Below are positions 23,554 through 36,000 of a DNA stretch of 64,000 nucleotides, piece after piece. A program made the position numbers and the translations under genes. Under the pieces are notes generated by a model that saw nothing but the letters and a program-made list of their open reading frames with translations, was not told the origin of the DNA and searched no databases. This DNA is from Hibiscus mutabilis (Eukaryota > Streptophyta > Magnoliopsida > Malvales > Malvaceae): the NCBI GenBank assembly GCA_019671005.1, contig CM033745.1:44077241-44141240 (forward strand). Reading direction: 5' to 3'. Numbering within the stretch: position 1 is the first letter of the stretch; the number at the start of each line of letters is the position of its first letter.

Positions 23554-25111
23554 TGTTAAGTGTTCAAAAGTACTATCTTTATAACCCTTTTTACTCATAT
23601 TATTGTTAGACTTAGGCTCATTTTAGTTGCATTATTAGGCATTTATGCATGTTTTCGTGATTTCCTTCACCGTCATGCTTGATTTCATAATTTAGTTGAT
23701 TTTGTGGAAAAAGGTACTACTGGTTTGTATTTTTGTGTGTGCAGGATCTAATCGCCCAAGCGAGTAGGAGATTGTCGTGGAAACTAAGGAAGGAAACTGA
23801 AGGATTTGCCAGAGCAGTCGAAGCTGCCTTCCAAATGCCAAACTGAAGGGTCTGCCATGGTAAACAAAGCTGTCCTCTAAATGCCATACTGAGAAGATTG
23901 CTGAAGCATGTCGGGACAGATCCACCTCATTAGGGATAAGCACAAAAAGCAAGAGAAAAATCTCAAAGATTTGAATTTCCGTGAAGCATTTAATGAAGAT
24001 TTAAATTCAAATTTATAAGGATTTATTGGAGATCAAAAGGTGATTAAATTCCAAGAGTTTTAGGAAAAATTTTGGAGGAATTAATATATAATAAAAGAGA
24101 TCTATTTCTTTTATTCTATTTAATTCCAACTTAACTTCCTCCTCAAGAAAGACTTTGACCTAGCAAACTCTTATAAATAAGAGACCTAGCCGCCTACTTC
24201 AAGAGAGGTGCGATTGGGAGAGAAATCTAGGGCTGCTCGACATCTTCTTATTTTTCCTTCTTTGTTCCATTAGATTCATGTTTAGGGATTTTATTCTTGA
24301 ATTTATTTTGTTCCCAGCCATGAACTAAACTTATTTGGCTTGGGTTATTGTGTTTTGTTGGTTGTGAAAACGATTGGATTTGTTTAGGTATTGAGTTTGC
24401 AATTTTTACTTCAAAGTTTGTTCATTTTTGGTTCTTAATTTTGTGAGTGAATTGGGAGAGGATCTTGTGAATTCATCCATTTATCTAATATCGGGAGAGT
24501 TAGATTCAAGAAACGAATGAGCATGGTTTTCGTATAATCGATCGAAGGTGAAGACTAATTTGACTTAGGGATAAGTCACGAATTTCAACGGCTAAAAGGA
24601 GTGCAAGATAGGTTGTTGTCCACCCTTGGTTCACGCAGGGATGTATTATCAAGGCATGCACAATTAACATCATTTCGAGTTAGGGATAGCGAGAAACCAT
24701 TGAAGAACGCTTCGCCAAACTTTGAAGGTTGTAGCCCAATTGTCCAGGCAATTGTAGAATTGCCCAGGTTGTCGCAGATTTGCCCCAGCAATCTGACTAG
24801 ATGCAATTGTTGAAGCGATTGAGCTGCTCTAGCACTCAATTATCGCAACGGTCATGTCAATTATCACACCATGACTCACGATAACCTGGCCTACTCTCTC
24901 TTATTCAATTACATCTTTTTTTTATTTTAATTGCTCTTTTATTTTCTTGTTAATTAGAACTCCTACAATCACCTACTCGTGTTTTTACTTTCAGTGTGAG
25001 AAGTTAGATTCCTAAAGTAGCACCAATCCCTGTGGCGACGATATCTATACTATACTATAACTTGCGATGTGTACACTTGCACCAATTGTGAAGCACTTAG
25101 TACGCGCAACA
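23554..25111 (+). repeat. AT2 3' LTR (1558 bp)
   Basis: Starts TGTTAAGTGTTC, preceded by a purine-rich GAGTTTGGAGGGG tract, and ends TACGCGCAACA. TATAAATA is at 24172-24179. It differs from the AT1/AT3/AT4 LTR subfamily in its middle part but shares both ends. Confidence 0.9.
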
Positions 25112-25903
25112 ATCAACACACCTCAACAATACTTGGTCTCTGCCTTTTTTGTACAAGATCCCACCATCTAGGACATAACCAGCTACCATTCTTCTAATAG
25201 TCCTCTTATCATTCTCGCTCTCTTCTTTAGGGTAGGCTTGGAACTTGATATATTGCAAAATATCATAGTACCACAGGTTTCCATCCGTTTCCTCTTCCAA
25301 GCTGCATCAATGAGCTGGTATTTCAAAGATTTACATTTCAATTGGTTTCATTTCCGCTTTTGTACTTGCCTTGAACATTGCATCCAAGGTTGCCAGAGCA
25401 TCCACCATCTAGTTGTCTTCTCTTGGAAGACAGGTGAAACTGACCTTCTCGAACTCTTTAATTAGCTCCTGGATTAAGTCATAATACTTAATTAACTTTG
25501 GGTCTCTTGTTTCCTATTCTCCTCGAAGTTGGTAGATCACCAAGGACGAGTCCCCGAAGGCTTGAAGCACCTTTATCTTTCTTTCAATAGCTGCAGACAA
25601 TCTCATAACACATGCTTCATATTCAGATATATTGTTTGTACAAAAGAATTCTAATCTACCCGTGAAAGGGTGGTAGACATTCTCTGGAGAAATTAACACT
25701 GCCCCTATTCCATGATCTAGGACATTGGATGCTCCATCGAAATAAAGCTTCCATGACTTCTCCTTTGGAACAATCATTTCTTCAATAGTGATGCACATCA
25801 AATCTTCATCTAGAAAATTAAAGTTCAAGGATTCATAATCATCTAAGGCACGGCTTGCTAAAAAATCTGCTATAGCGCTCCCTTTTATTGCTTTCTGACT
25901 CAT
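25112..25903 (-). pseudogene. pol: OG1 second (archaeal-type) RNase H and integrase start
   Basis: The frame from 25903 down to 25514 reads GSAIADFLASRAL, then KLYFDGASN, then NNISEYEACVMRL and FGDSSLVIYQ. These carry the D-E-D pattern of the additional RNase H described for Tat elements. After a stop, the connection domain continues (CLPREDN, DALATL) to YLDGGILYKKG-like sequence (DGGILYKKGRDQVLLRCVD, 25300-25112), which normally leads into the integrase zinc-binding domain. AT2 interrupts it exactly there. Stops near 25512 and 25310 show decay. Confidence 0.8.
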
Positions 25904-25935
25904 ATATACAATGTCGAACTAAAAAAAAACATTTG

Positions 25936-27468
25936 TCATCTGGCCATCTTTTCGGTTAGCGCAGGTGTTTCCATCAAGAACTTCAAAGGGTCTAGCTTGG
26001 ATATCAACCAGGTGGTGTGATATAACATGTACTGCCTGAGCCTTTTGGTAGCCCAAACTAGAGCGCAACACAATTTCTTAATCATAGGATACCGTGCTTC
26101 ACAATTGCTCAAATAGTAGATGGCTTTTTCTTTCTTCTCAGATTCATCATGTTGTCCCAATACACAACCCATCGAATTCTCATGAACGGTTAGGTACAAG
26201 ATCGACGCCCTATCCGGCACTGGTGCTACTAAAATTGGAGCATTTGTTAGGTACTTCTTGATCTTTTCTAGAGTTTCTTGGCACTCTTCATCCTATACTC
26301 TTGGGCTGTTCTTTCGAAGTAATCTAAAGACAGGATCGCATTTGTCGCTCAACTGGGAAATGAACTGAGTATATAATTGAGTCTTCCCAAGAAACCTCGA
26401 ACTTCATTTTGTGTTCAAGGTGTCGGAAGGTCTTGAATAGCTTTCACCTTATCAGGCTCAATCTCGATTCCCTTTCTACTAACCACAAATCCCAAGAGCT
26501 TTCAGGACGTGACTGGGAATGTGCATTTAGTAGGGTTAAGCTTCATTTGATACTTTCTCAATTTGTAACAACTTCCTCAATTTCTGAATATGCTCTTCCT
26601 CGGTTTGAGACTTAGCAATCATATCATCCACATCCAGCTCAATCTCCTTGTGCATCATATCGTGAAAGAGAGTCACCATGGCCCTTTGATAGGTTGCCCC
26701 GGCATTTTTAAGTCTGAAGGGCATCACTTTGTAAAAAAACATGCCCTACTCGGTCACAAATGTAGTCTTCTCCATATCTTCTGAGAGCATTTTTATTTGA
26801 TTGTACCCCTAAAAACTATCCATGAAAGAGAACCATGAATGCCCTGTCGTATTGTCAACGAAGGTGTCAATATGGGGTAGAGGAAAATTATCCTTTGGGA
26901 TCGCTCTATTAAGATCACTATAATCTACACACATGCGAACCTTCTCGCCCTCCTTTGGTACTAGGACTATGTTCGCAACCCATTCTGGGTACTTGGCAAC
27001 CTTCAGAAAACCAGCATCAAATTGTTTCCTCACTTCTTCTATAATCTTCAATAGCATATCGGTCCTTATTCTCCTGAGCTTCTGTCGTATTGGCTTACAT
27101 TCAGGCCTCATTGGTAACCTATGTACCATAATGTTCGTATTCAACCCCGATATATCTTGGTAAGGCCAAGCGAATACGTCCTTGAACTCTTGAAGTAGAA
27201 TTATCAAATCATGTCTAGTCTTTGAGGATAGGTTGGTGCCAATCTTCACTTGCCTTTTATCTTCATCAATCCCCAAATTAAGAGTATCTACTTTCTCTTG
27301 GTGAGGTAGAATTTGTTTTTCTTCACTTGCCATCAATCTTAGCAGTTCCTCTGGGACTTCGTATTCTATTTCTTCTTCCCCCTCATTGATTCATCTAAAC
27401 ACAAAGGTTGCTCAAAGTCTATCTCAAGATCGGATTCAAAATCATTCATACAGTTAATAGTAAGGACC
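25936..27468 (-). pseudogene. pol: OG1 reverse transcriptase and first RNase H
   Basis: RT: 27336-26809 is open (LLQEFKDVFAWPYQDISGL, FLKVAKYPEWVANIVLVPK, VRMCVDYSDLNRAIPKD, DNFPLPHIDTFVD). After a TAG it continues at 26742 with VMPFRLKNAGATYQRAM and the catalytic box as DVDDMIAKS, where an aromatic residue is usual before VDD. RNase H at 26220-25936 holds LYLTVHENSMGCVLGQHDE and YPMIKKLCCALVWATKRLRQYM. The segment 27468-27340 encodes the acidic leader (DFESDLEIDFEQPL) and has one frameshift. Inactive copy. Confidence 0.82.
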
Positions 27469-27640
27469 CTGCACAAAATTAAAAGAAAAAAAAGTATTCA
27501 AAAAAGAAGAATGTTCTTATAAAAGAATAAATAAAGAATAATAAATAAATAATAAATGTATGAAATGCTTGCCATTTGAGAAAGCGCGGGAAGCATTATT
27601 TTCATTGTATTTCAAGTAGATTAACATAGCAACCATTTAC
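27469..27640 (-). other. Candidate intron between protease and RT of OG1
   Basis: On the minus strand a donor-like TTTT/GTAAATG lies at 27644-27634. A pyrimidine-rich run followed by TTTTGTGCAG/GG ends at 27469. That gives 172 bases, A/T-rich, with stops in the frames. Ogre elements are known to carry a spliced intron at this place between the protease and RT parts. The exact donor is uncertain because the upstream frame is already broken (stop at 27691). Confidence 0.5.
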
Positions 27641-28990
27641 AAAAGATTCGTAATGCTCGCGGGCGAAAGAAAAAGGGTTGGTTCAGAGCATTACTCTGAT
27701 TCTGTCTTAAAAGCTATAGGCATGTCAATATGGCTCCAATTATTAAGCATTTCCCCGAGAAGGCAATGGCGGATACCGATCATAAACCTGTTGTTGTTCC
27801 CACCTTTGTATATCATGTTGACAAGCATCCCTTCAAGAGATTCACTAAACATCTCCTCATCGTTAAGATAGTTATTCACTTGGTTTGCTTCATGTACCTT
27901 TTTCTCGGTATTGACAATCCCACCGAACACAAAGGTGTTTCTTAGGTGAGGAAAAGTCATCGGCCTCCATGGGACATCTTCTCCCTTGAACCTGGCTCTC
28001 TTTCGTTCTTCCCTCCTCTTGTACTCTTCTTTCCTTTGCAACAAACTAGGCTTATGACCAAGCCCGTATCGATCTTTTTTAATGATAACATTTTTTGCCC
28101 GTAATTTCCCTTATAATTTCTTCCCAAAACCTTTCAGATTTTAGCTCCTCGCCCTAGGGTCTCCCAGATAGTCATCTTGGTACAATTGGATAACTTAGGG
28201 CATGGGATCTTACTTCCTTCTCTGACAAAGGTTACGTTCAATAATTCCAAAGCTCGAAAGGATCACTCTACAACTTCTTCATCAGGTGGAATATAGGGAG
28301 CATCAGATGTTACCGAAGCAATAATTTCTTGCTCTACTCCAACACTCACCAATTTTCCTTCGATTACAAACTTTATTTTTTCATGCAACGATGAAGGTAC
28401 AACACCGACAGAATGAATCTAGGTTCTTCCCAATAAGCAGTTATAAGTCGGCTTAATATCCATCACCACAAATTCAATGGTATATTCTACCGGTCCAATC
28501 AACAAAGGTATTTGATCTTCCCTACCACCTCTCTTTGAGTTCCATCAAAGGCTCTTACAGAATTCTAACATGGCTTCAAGTATGAACTATCTATGGGTAA
28601 TCTTTACAAAGTTGCCATCGCAATACATTCAGTGCAGACCCATTGTCAATGAGTTTCCCAGGTAAGGCGTACCCTTTACAATGTGTAGTGATGTTTAAAG
28701 CTTTGGTAAACCCCATACCTCATTCTAGGATTTCATCATCACTAAATGTGGTATAGTTATCTGTAGCAATGTGCCCCACTATTCGGTCCAACTTGGCCAC
28801 AAAGATATCATCTGGAACAAATATTTGATTCAACACTTTCAACAATGCATTACGATGCTTTTTTGAGCTCAGTAGCAACTCAAGCATCGTAATCCTCGCT
28901 TGTTGTTTATAAAGTTGCTTAACAACACTATACTCATTGTGCCTTAAAAACCTCAAAAAATGTTGTGCTTGTGCTTCGGTCATAGGAGCA
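27641..28990 (-). pseudogene. pro: OG1 protease region and downstream linker
   Basis: 28983-28720 encodes the segment ahead of protease (EAQAQHFLRFLRHNEYSVVKQL, KVLNQIFVPDDIFVAKLDRI). Protease itself is near 28690-28560, with LIDNGSALNV as the active-site box. A linker at 28044-27691 (FPHLRNTFVFGGIVNTE, LGEMLNNWSHIDMPIA) leads to the candidate intron. Several stops separate the parts. Confidence 0.75.
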
Positions 28991-28999
28991 TTGATTTTT

Positions 29000-31203
29000 A
29001 TAGGAGGCTATTCACCAAATATCTTATCAGGCTCATTGACTTTTACCGCATTTGTTGTCTTCGAGGCCTCCGGTAGATAACATATGTCGCTTCTAGTGAA
29101 GTTTCCTACTTCATTAACAACATCAGTTTTTTACTCCATTAGTTCTTCCTCTTTTATGGACTTAGCACATTCAGGCAAATTTTCACTTCTTTACAGTTTT
29201 TATCCTTCTGACACAGAGACATTGGCAGTGTAAAGCCAAGGAACCTTCTGCGTGTCTTTGAACTAGAGAGGAGTTGGGGCTGAGATGACAAGCTTAAGGG
29301 ACACCTTTGAACTTTCCTCTTGGGACGAGCTATCTTCTTTCGTCTTGGACAAGATGATGAATGGCTTATCTACCCCATATTTGGGGTTATCAAATGTACA
29401 CACATCCATTTCCTTTCCTCCTTCAATTTTCTCAAACAATTGAATTTCTTTGTTGTCCATCATTCCCTGGATCAGCTGTTTAAACTCTTTACAATGTTGG
29501 ATCTCGTGCCCTTCTTCTTTCTAAAACTCACAGTAAGGTCCACATCCTTCTTGTACTATTTCCATACCTTTCTCTATCAGATGTGCCATGCAAAACTGTT
29601 GAAACACCCACCTAAGAGGGGATTTAACTTTAGACACTCTTTCTTTAGCTCTTCTACCACCTTCATCTTCAATAGCATTCATGCTACGACCCCTATGGTT
29701 TGGTAATGGATTAGCAGCCACATTTGGTTCATCAAATTTTAAAACCCTAGTGTTTATCAAGTTTTGGACAAACTTCTTAAAGGCAACGTAGTTTTCTATT
29801 GAATGATCGGGAACACCAGCGTGATAGTCACAATGCACCTTTTCATCATATCATGAAGAGAAAGGGGGTTTGTACAGAGTAACATGATATGGTTGAACCA
29901 AATTAGCCTTCGATAACTGAGACTACAACTCAGCAAAAGAAACCGGTAAAGGAGTAAACGAAAACTTCTCTCTTTCCTTCTTAGGAGCCCTATCCTCTTT
30001 CTTACTCGAGCGTTGCATATTTCCAGTCGAAGATTGTGGTTGTGAAATGGTAATATTTTCCGGGACACAATAGGTGCTCGTAGTGTTCACCTCGTTATCC
30101 TTCTTTTTGTAAATTTTTTTGGGAGTTCTCTCCACTGTCGATCATTTCGCTCTTTATTGTTACCACTTCAATTGACTCTTTTGTTCTCACCAGGTCAGAA
30201 AAAGTCTGAGTGGTATTATTTATCAAATGGTCAAACAAAGCACCTTTTAAGGTGTTTACGAACATAGGTGTGATCTTATGTTAAGGAATGGGTGATTGAA
30301 TTTGGGTCGCAACATCACGCCACCTTTGGGCATACTGACGTAGACTTTCATTCGACCTCTACTCCATTCCTTCCAGCATGATTCGATTTGGGGTCATGTT
30401 TGACACATGTTTGTACTATTCGATGAAGGCTCTTGAAAGATCCTTACATGACTTGATATTAGCTCGGCTAAGCTGGGTATACCAACGAATAGCTGACCGG
30501 TTAAACTATCTTGGAAGCAATGAATTAATAGCTTCTCATCCCTTATAAAGGCCAACATCTTTATGTAGTACATAGTTATATAGGTGGAGGGGCAAGTGGT
30601 CCCGTCATATTTGTCAAAGTCTAGCGATTTGAACTTTGAAGGGAGCATCAGATTTGGCACGAGGCTCAAGTCATCAGCCTCATTCTCCTATTCGCCTGCC
30701 CTTTGCATAGACTTTAATTTTTCCTCGAGAAAATGAAACTTTTCTTCATATTTTTTCCACTTCGGTTCTAATCTTTTCTATTATATTCAGGTTCAGCACT
30801 TCATCCTCGTGGCCTTCCTCCACATCAATAGGTTGACCCGTATTTGCCCTCGCTTGGTGGCTTGCAAATAACCCGACTGTGTTACTGTACATTTTTCTCT
30901 CAAAAGCCTCTAATTGAACCCTGGCGTGAGATGTGGTCCCCTCTGGCTCTTAAGTAATGCTATCATAAACTTTCATTTACCTATCTTTTTTTCAAGCAAC
31001 ACAGCGATTTGGGCTATAAGTGGTGCTTATGATTGAGCAATTTGATTAGTGATGCTTTGATCTGCTTGACCAAAATGAGTCTCGACTTCTTTCTGACCCT
31101 ATTTTAAATTAGCCACCCTATCTTCCATTATTTTTACTTGCAGACAAGTACCATATTGGTGAAGAATGGTTGCAGTTTAAACTATCTGCCATGACGTTTC
31201 CAT
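29000..31203 (-). pseudogene. gag: OG1 gag
   Basis: Starts METSWQIV at 31203. The capsid domain is near 30669-30300 (LMLPSKFKSLDFDKYDGTTCP, MLAFIRDEKLLIHCFQDSLTG), followed by the linker with basic segments 30135-29923. A CDYHAGVPDHSIENY segment at about 29835 is the degraded zinc-knuckle-like box of Tat gag, with its last Cys replaced by Tyr. VAANPLPNHRG follows. The part 29463-29000 is poorly conserved. Stops are frequent, and the frame changes at least four times. Confidence 0.78.
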
Positions 31204-31384
31204 AATTAATTTTAATGTTTTAATAATTAAATGCAATGCATAATGTATACGAAATATTAGAAGCAATTAAATAATGTGTCAAAATGAATGCAATAAAGGC
31301 GTTGATTCTTTAATAGTCCAAAGAAAGACTTTCATTCGTAGAAGATGTCTGATTACAAAAAGTTAACATAACAAGCTACAGATA

Positions 31385-33584
31385 CTAGCTAGCTTCTATT
31401 CCTATGGCCTCGACTTTGCAAAGTAGGGTGTAGATTCGGGATCCCAACTCTATTATTGGGATAACAAGTGCATACAGCTCGACTGCTTCCTCTGCCAAGC
31501 CTTGGATATACTGAGCCACTCCTTGCGCTTGCATCATAACATCCATCATTGCCCTATGTTGGTCCCTGATCAACTGACTGGCCTGCTAGAGTCCAAAGAC
31601 TATATGAAGATTATCCTCGTGTAAGGCTCCTTCGAAAGAGGTGAGTTGTTCCCTACAATCTCGTAGAGTGGCTTCCAACTCGGTTACCCTTGCCTTTAGT
31701 AACTCATTCTGGTCTCAAACAAGATTCAGAACAGCAACATTGTCTTGATTATTGTACCCTTGCAGAAGCCCTTCTAACTACATCATTTCAGCTTCAAGCT
31801 CCTCATTCTGAGCTGTTAGTTCTCAAGCAATTGCTTTCATTTCTTCTACCTTTTTCTCAACTAGACTTTGATTGGTTTGGTGAGCTAGCTCTAACTGTAC
31901 CAACTGAGCTGCCAAATCTTGATTCTGGTCTTGGCTAAGAGTTAACTTTTGAGTGACAGTTTCTAATTCTTTAGTCTTCTTCTCAACCTCTTTTTGGCTG
32001 GCTTTGTACTTTCGAGTATAGCTATTATACCTTTTCCTTGCTTTCACAAGTTTAATCGTCAATTCTTTGGCAGTGGTGCCCAAACCATTCCTTCACAAAT
32101 TTTGCTTTAATTCCAACCAATCCTTCCTCAAGTACTCATGGCCATCTTCTAGTATTTTCTTCTTTCTTAGGATTTCTTTTTCTCGATTCTTGTATTTGTC
32201 CACATCGACTGTTTTGAAATAGTTTGCAGCTTCAAGGTCAAAGAAACGTTTTTCAAAAGTGCACACATCTTTCCTGTGGGCCCTTCTAGCGCTTTCTAGG
32301 TTAGAGGGAGCATTCCTCATCTGTTCTTCCATAGGTCAAACATTTTCACGGTTCACACAAGGAATGGTATCATTAGCTTGGCTGAGTCTCCACTGTTCAT
32401 AACCTGGAGTAAATGGTGAATCATCTTCACAGACCTCAACCTTGTGCATATTCTTCCAAGAACGGTTCATTTTTAGGACTTGTGCTTTGTAACCATTACC
32501 TTGGTGTTCGAAGCTAGACGTATCTAGACCGTGAGTGGCAGAAGTAAATTTCATTGAACCGTACTGTCATGACACGTGCAGCGGGTAATAACCAATTCCA
32601 CCCCAAATACCGGGCAAAGGCACCTAGTCATACTCCCCACAACGGTAAAGAAATTCACCTAAGATTAGCCACGGTACCTTTTATCTAACAGTATCATCAC
32701 GGTGGTCACGGAATTCGGCCAGCCACTGATCTTTGGTCATTGTTTCAGCCTGGTATTCTTCTAGAAAGACTTTTATGGGAGAAAAGGTGGAAAAGTACAT
32801 ACTATAGGAGAACTTCAAATCCCAACAGTGACTCCATATCCAAATCTCTAATAGTGGGACACAACCTAAGAATCTATCTCCCCTCATCTTCCTGCATGAA
32901 TTCAGTGATCAAAAAGTCTCTACTAAGATAGCCGTGCTAGATTGATCCTTTTCTTGAGTTATTCAAACAAATTTGTCGTATCATAGTCTATGTGTCCCAA
33001 AACCTTGGAAAAGATAACCAACTCGTAGATGCACAAAGCAAACAAACACCTCTTCTAGGGTTGGTCAGGATGCAGATGAATCAGGTCTCTATTCACTTTT
33101 TTAAGATCTTACCCTGGAACCATTCCCCGCTCATTCTGGTAATATCAGTCAAGTTCTCCAAGAAGGGGGTGGGTCTTTAGGTTTGGTGTAGACTTTCCCT
33201 TCCTTGAACCTTGGGCAATGAAGCAACATAGTATATTCTTTGATTGTGGGAGTCATGTCCACCTTCCCGAAAGTGAAGCAGCTATATCCCGGGTCCCAAA
33301 ATTGAGTTAGGGCCTTGAACAAATGCATGCCATTTTGGACATTTAGCAGGAGAACTATGTCACCGAACTCTTGCTGAAAGTCTTGCTTCATATCCGAATC
33401 CCAACAACGCCATATTTTTTGCAACTCTCGTAGGTCGTTTTGCTTGAAAATGATTAGAGTAAGCCTGGTAACCTCTAACACATGTCCCACTGCTGGGTTG
33501 TCCCCTCTTTTCCATCTGTATTTGCTCAGACCAACCCCACACTATAGCATTGCTATTTTTGGTATTACAGAGCCTCTCTCCCAT
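31385..33584 (-). pseudogene. OG1 ORF1 (plant mobile-like domain and coiled coil)
   Basis: Extra gene ahead of gag, typical of Ogre elements; its function is unknown. The N-terminal half (33584-33149) has WRCWDSDMKQDFQQEFGDI, WDPGYSCFTFGKVDMTPTIKEY and PRFKEGKVY, resembling the plant mobile domain family. The middle (32887-32336) is in fragments. The C-terminal half (32332-31823) is rich in Lys, Glu and Leu with heptad-like spacing, suggesting a long coiled coil, and ends near 31385 with RAMMDVMMQAQGVAQYIQGL. Stops at several points show a dead copy. Confidence 0.72.
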
Positions 33585-34249
33585 ATCAAATGCCTTCTAA
33601 AGTGAACTGTTCTTGAATCAACACCTATGTATGATATGAAATGTGAATTGAATGCAACCAAAAAAGAAAAAAAAGAAAATGAAACAAAAAGAGTTAGTAC
33701 AACGTAATAAATAAATTGAATGAATTAAATGTAAAAAATAAATAATTAAATAAATTAAAACAAATAAAAGCACATAGCTAACATATTCATAGCAAACAAT
33801 GTGCGAATATATCAAGCAGAACCTAAAAGGGTCACCACTAAACGGACAAAGTTCCGGCATGGTTTTAAAGGTGAGCTCTATGGTTCGCTATATGCGGTTA
33901 AGTTCTAATGTGAAGGGTACCCGAACTGTCACTAGGACATCGGTTCGGGGGGTACGACCCATATACCATACGGGGGTGTAAACCCCATGAAATATAAGGA
34001 CCGAATCCCAGAAGAGAATTACAACAACATACGGAGGTGAATACCCCACGAGGTGATGTAACCGCTCCCACTTAAAGATTCTAGAACTAATATGTGATGA
34101 AAAATTATATCAAACACTAAATAAATAAATCAATAAGTAAACAAGAGTAAGGATTAAAATTTAAATTAAATCAAATTTAAGTTTTTCTTAATAATTGGGA
34201 TACGAACCCGACTAAGGCTTGGCTCTCTATTTGTAAAAATAAAAAATTG
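33585..34249 (-). other. OG1 leader between PBS and ORF1
   Basis: Non-coding 5' leader with an A-rich plus strand around 33655-33800. Two related phrases, CATACGGGGGTGTAAACCCC near 33968 and CATACGGAGGTGAATACCCC near 34029, look like a short internal duplication. Confidence 0.55.
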
Positions 34250-34267
34250 TCCCCAGCAGAGTCGTCA
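34250..34267 (-). promoter_or_regulatory. OG1 primer-binding site (tRNA-Arg)
   Basis: On the minus strand TGACGACTCTGCTGGGGA, one change from the complement of the plant tRNA-Arg 3' end. It lies three bases from the LTR end at 34271. tRNA-Arg priming is the known pattern of Ogre elements. Confidence 0.8.
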
Positions 34268-34270
34268 TGC

Positions 34271-36000
34271 TGTAGCGATTAAAAAATCTAGGGTATATTT
34301 GAAAAACCTCCTTTTTAACTAAAAGATGGTATATGAGAAAAATTCTTAAAAAAACTCGTATTTTGAAATAAAATTTGGAGTCACCACCGGTCACTTGGAT
34401 AAGGTAGACCGGACACCGAAAAAAAGTAAACAAGAGATTTAAAAAAGGTTCGGGAGTCGATTACGTGTGGGAAGGATTAACACCACCACAACACCCTAAA
34501 TCGGTACCTAAGGGTTCATATCTTATTTATTAAGAAAATTTAAAATTTGACCTAACTTAATTAATAATCTCTAAGATGCATGAATGCATGGACATGCAAA
34601 TTGAACAACCTAACCCGCAACCCATGATATCAAATGAGATGACACCCAAATACTCGGGACGACACTCCCACTAGAATATCGGGGTCTCGAGCACTAAAAA
34701 AGAGCGAAAAATTAAACATGGAAAATAATCATGCATGAATATACATATTGATGGTAACATGAACGAAATAAAGATAACCACATATGTACATTGTAATGAA
34801 GGGTTACATTTCAATAATAACTAAAAAAAGTTAATGATATAAACTATATTATACCATATTTATGTACATGTATTAAAGTCATAATTAACATGAACTAAGT
34901 ATCCTATATATGTACACATATTATATACTATACACATATAAGATATAGTAATATTCCCATATTATATAATACATATTAGACCATACATATATACTTAATG
35001 TGTACATAACGTGCAAGAATTAAAACACAAAAATAAGCAACCAAGAATAAACAAAATGAAGAACTATTATCGAATAAATAAATACTTAAACAAAAATACA
35101 TAATATAAAGACTAAAATTAAAGAAAATAAATTAACAGTACCAAAATCAAATACGTGTGCTTAATCCGGGACTAAATATGCAAATATACTACTGGACCTA
35201 GGGGTAATTAAAAAAGGAAGAAGGACTGTCGGTCATAATATTTTGGGGTGGAGGGGTTTATTTTGTAAACAACCCATTTTAATTTTTAGTCCGAGTATAA
35301 AACCCACTTTTAAGCCAAAAATTAGATCATTTGTCATTTTTTATCCCTCTTTAACCTATCTCATTCTCTTTGGGAAAAAGGGATGAACATCACCATGTTC
35401 ATCCATTTTTGGAAATGAGTCCAGAATCTGGTGAGCTCCATCCGCGTCAATTGCCATCCAACTCTGTCGGTCGCTGTTCGCTGGCGCTGACAAATACTGA
35501 AACCAAACCAAAAACAATCATTTTTTACCCCTAAAACCAAATCCAACCTTAATATTTCAAGATCGGAATCCTAAACCCTTTTTTTGTGAAAACACTGTCA
35601 TTCTCTTTTGAAAACCCAGCCACTCAACTCACCATACACAGCTCCAAAGGAGGCCGAGAGGTTTGTCACCGGATGACGAGTTTGTCCATCACCGGAGATG
35701 TCCTAGGACGACCAAAAAATGAAATGACGAAAGGTAAAAGTTTTAACTAATGGTTTGTTCTAATTTTTTTTGCATGCAGAGAGAGAAAAGAGAGTACCTT
35801 CTGAAATTCCCTTTTTTATTTGATTATCTCAAAACGATTACAAAAATGAGATCTTTACACGATATATATATGAACTTCATTGTTGTTTGGGATTGTTGCT
35901 TATTAGACTCCCATTATGTTAAAGTTTATGTTGCTGTTGTGGAGTTGTATAAGGCTTTATATGTTTTGTTTTGGTGTGGATTTACATTTCATGCGTGAGA
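34271..36000 (-). repeat. OG1 5' LTR (right edge approximate)
   Basis: Left end TGTAGCGATT matches the left end of OG2 at 61901. Shared landmarks with OG2 are the GAGTC-CCACCG tract (34377 and 62034), the TATAAAA-CCCA tract (35296 and 63239) and the GCATGCA tract (35773 and 63645). No clear right terminus can be seen, and similarity to OG2 cannot be followed past about 35850. The true end may lie anywhere from 35850 to 36180. Confidence 0.65.

Larger units (their letters stand above)
6596..25111 (+). mobile_element. AT2: decayed Athila-type element, interrupted by AT1 and SL1
   Basis: The order is 5' LTR remainder, PBS, gag, [SL1 insertion], gag C-terminus and protease, RT, RNase H, integrase, 3' UTR and 3' LTR. 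Its LTR belongs to a different subfamily from AT1, AT3 and AT4, but the internal proteins are close. The first roughly 240 bases of its 5' LTR lie left of AT1, outside the window. It lacks ORF3. At 25112 the sequence enters the integrase start of OG1, so AT2 was inserted into OG1. Confidence 0.85.
25112..36000 (-). mobile_element. OG1: Tat/Ogre-type LTR retrotransposon (5' part)
   Basis: Read on the minus strand, the order is LTR, tRNA-Arg PBS, leader, ORF1, gag, protease, candidate intron, RT, RNase H, a second archaeal-type RNase H and the first residues of integrase. ORF1 ahead of gag and the extra RNase H are marks of the Tat/Ogre group. The right boundary near 36000 is approximate. The left boundary is the AT2 insertion at an RCVD codon, so integrase and the 3' LTR must lie left of the window. 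All frames are broken. Confidence 0.82.

Noticed and set aside
34900..35000. TATATA-rich stretch as a promoter
   Set aside because: The A/T-rich LTR interior has many such words on both strands; nothing singles one out.
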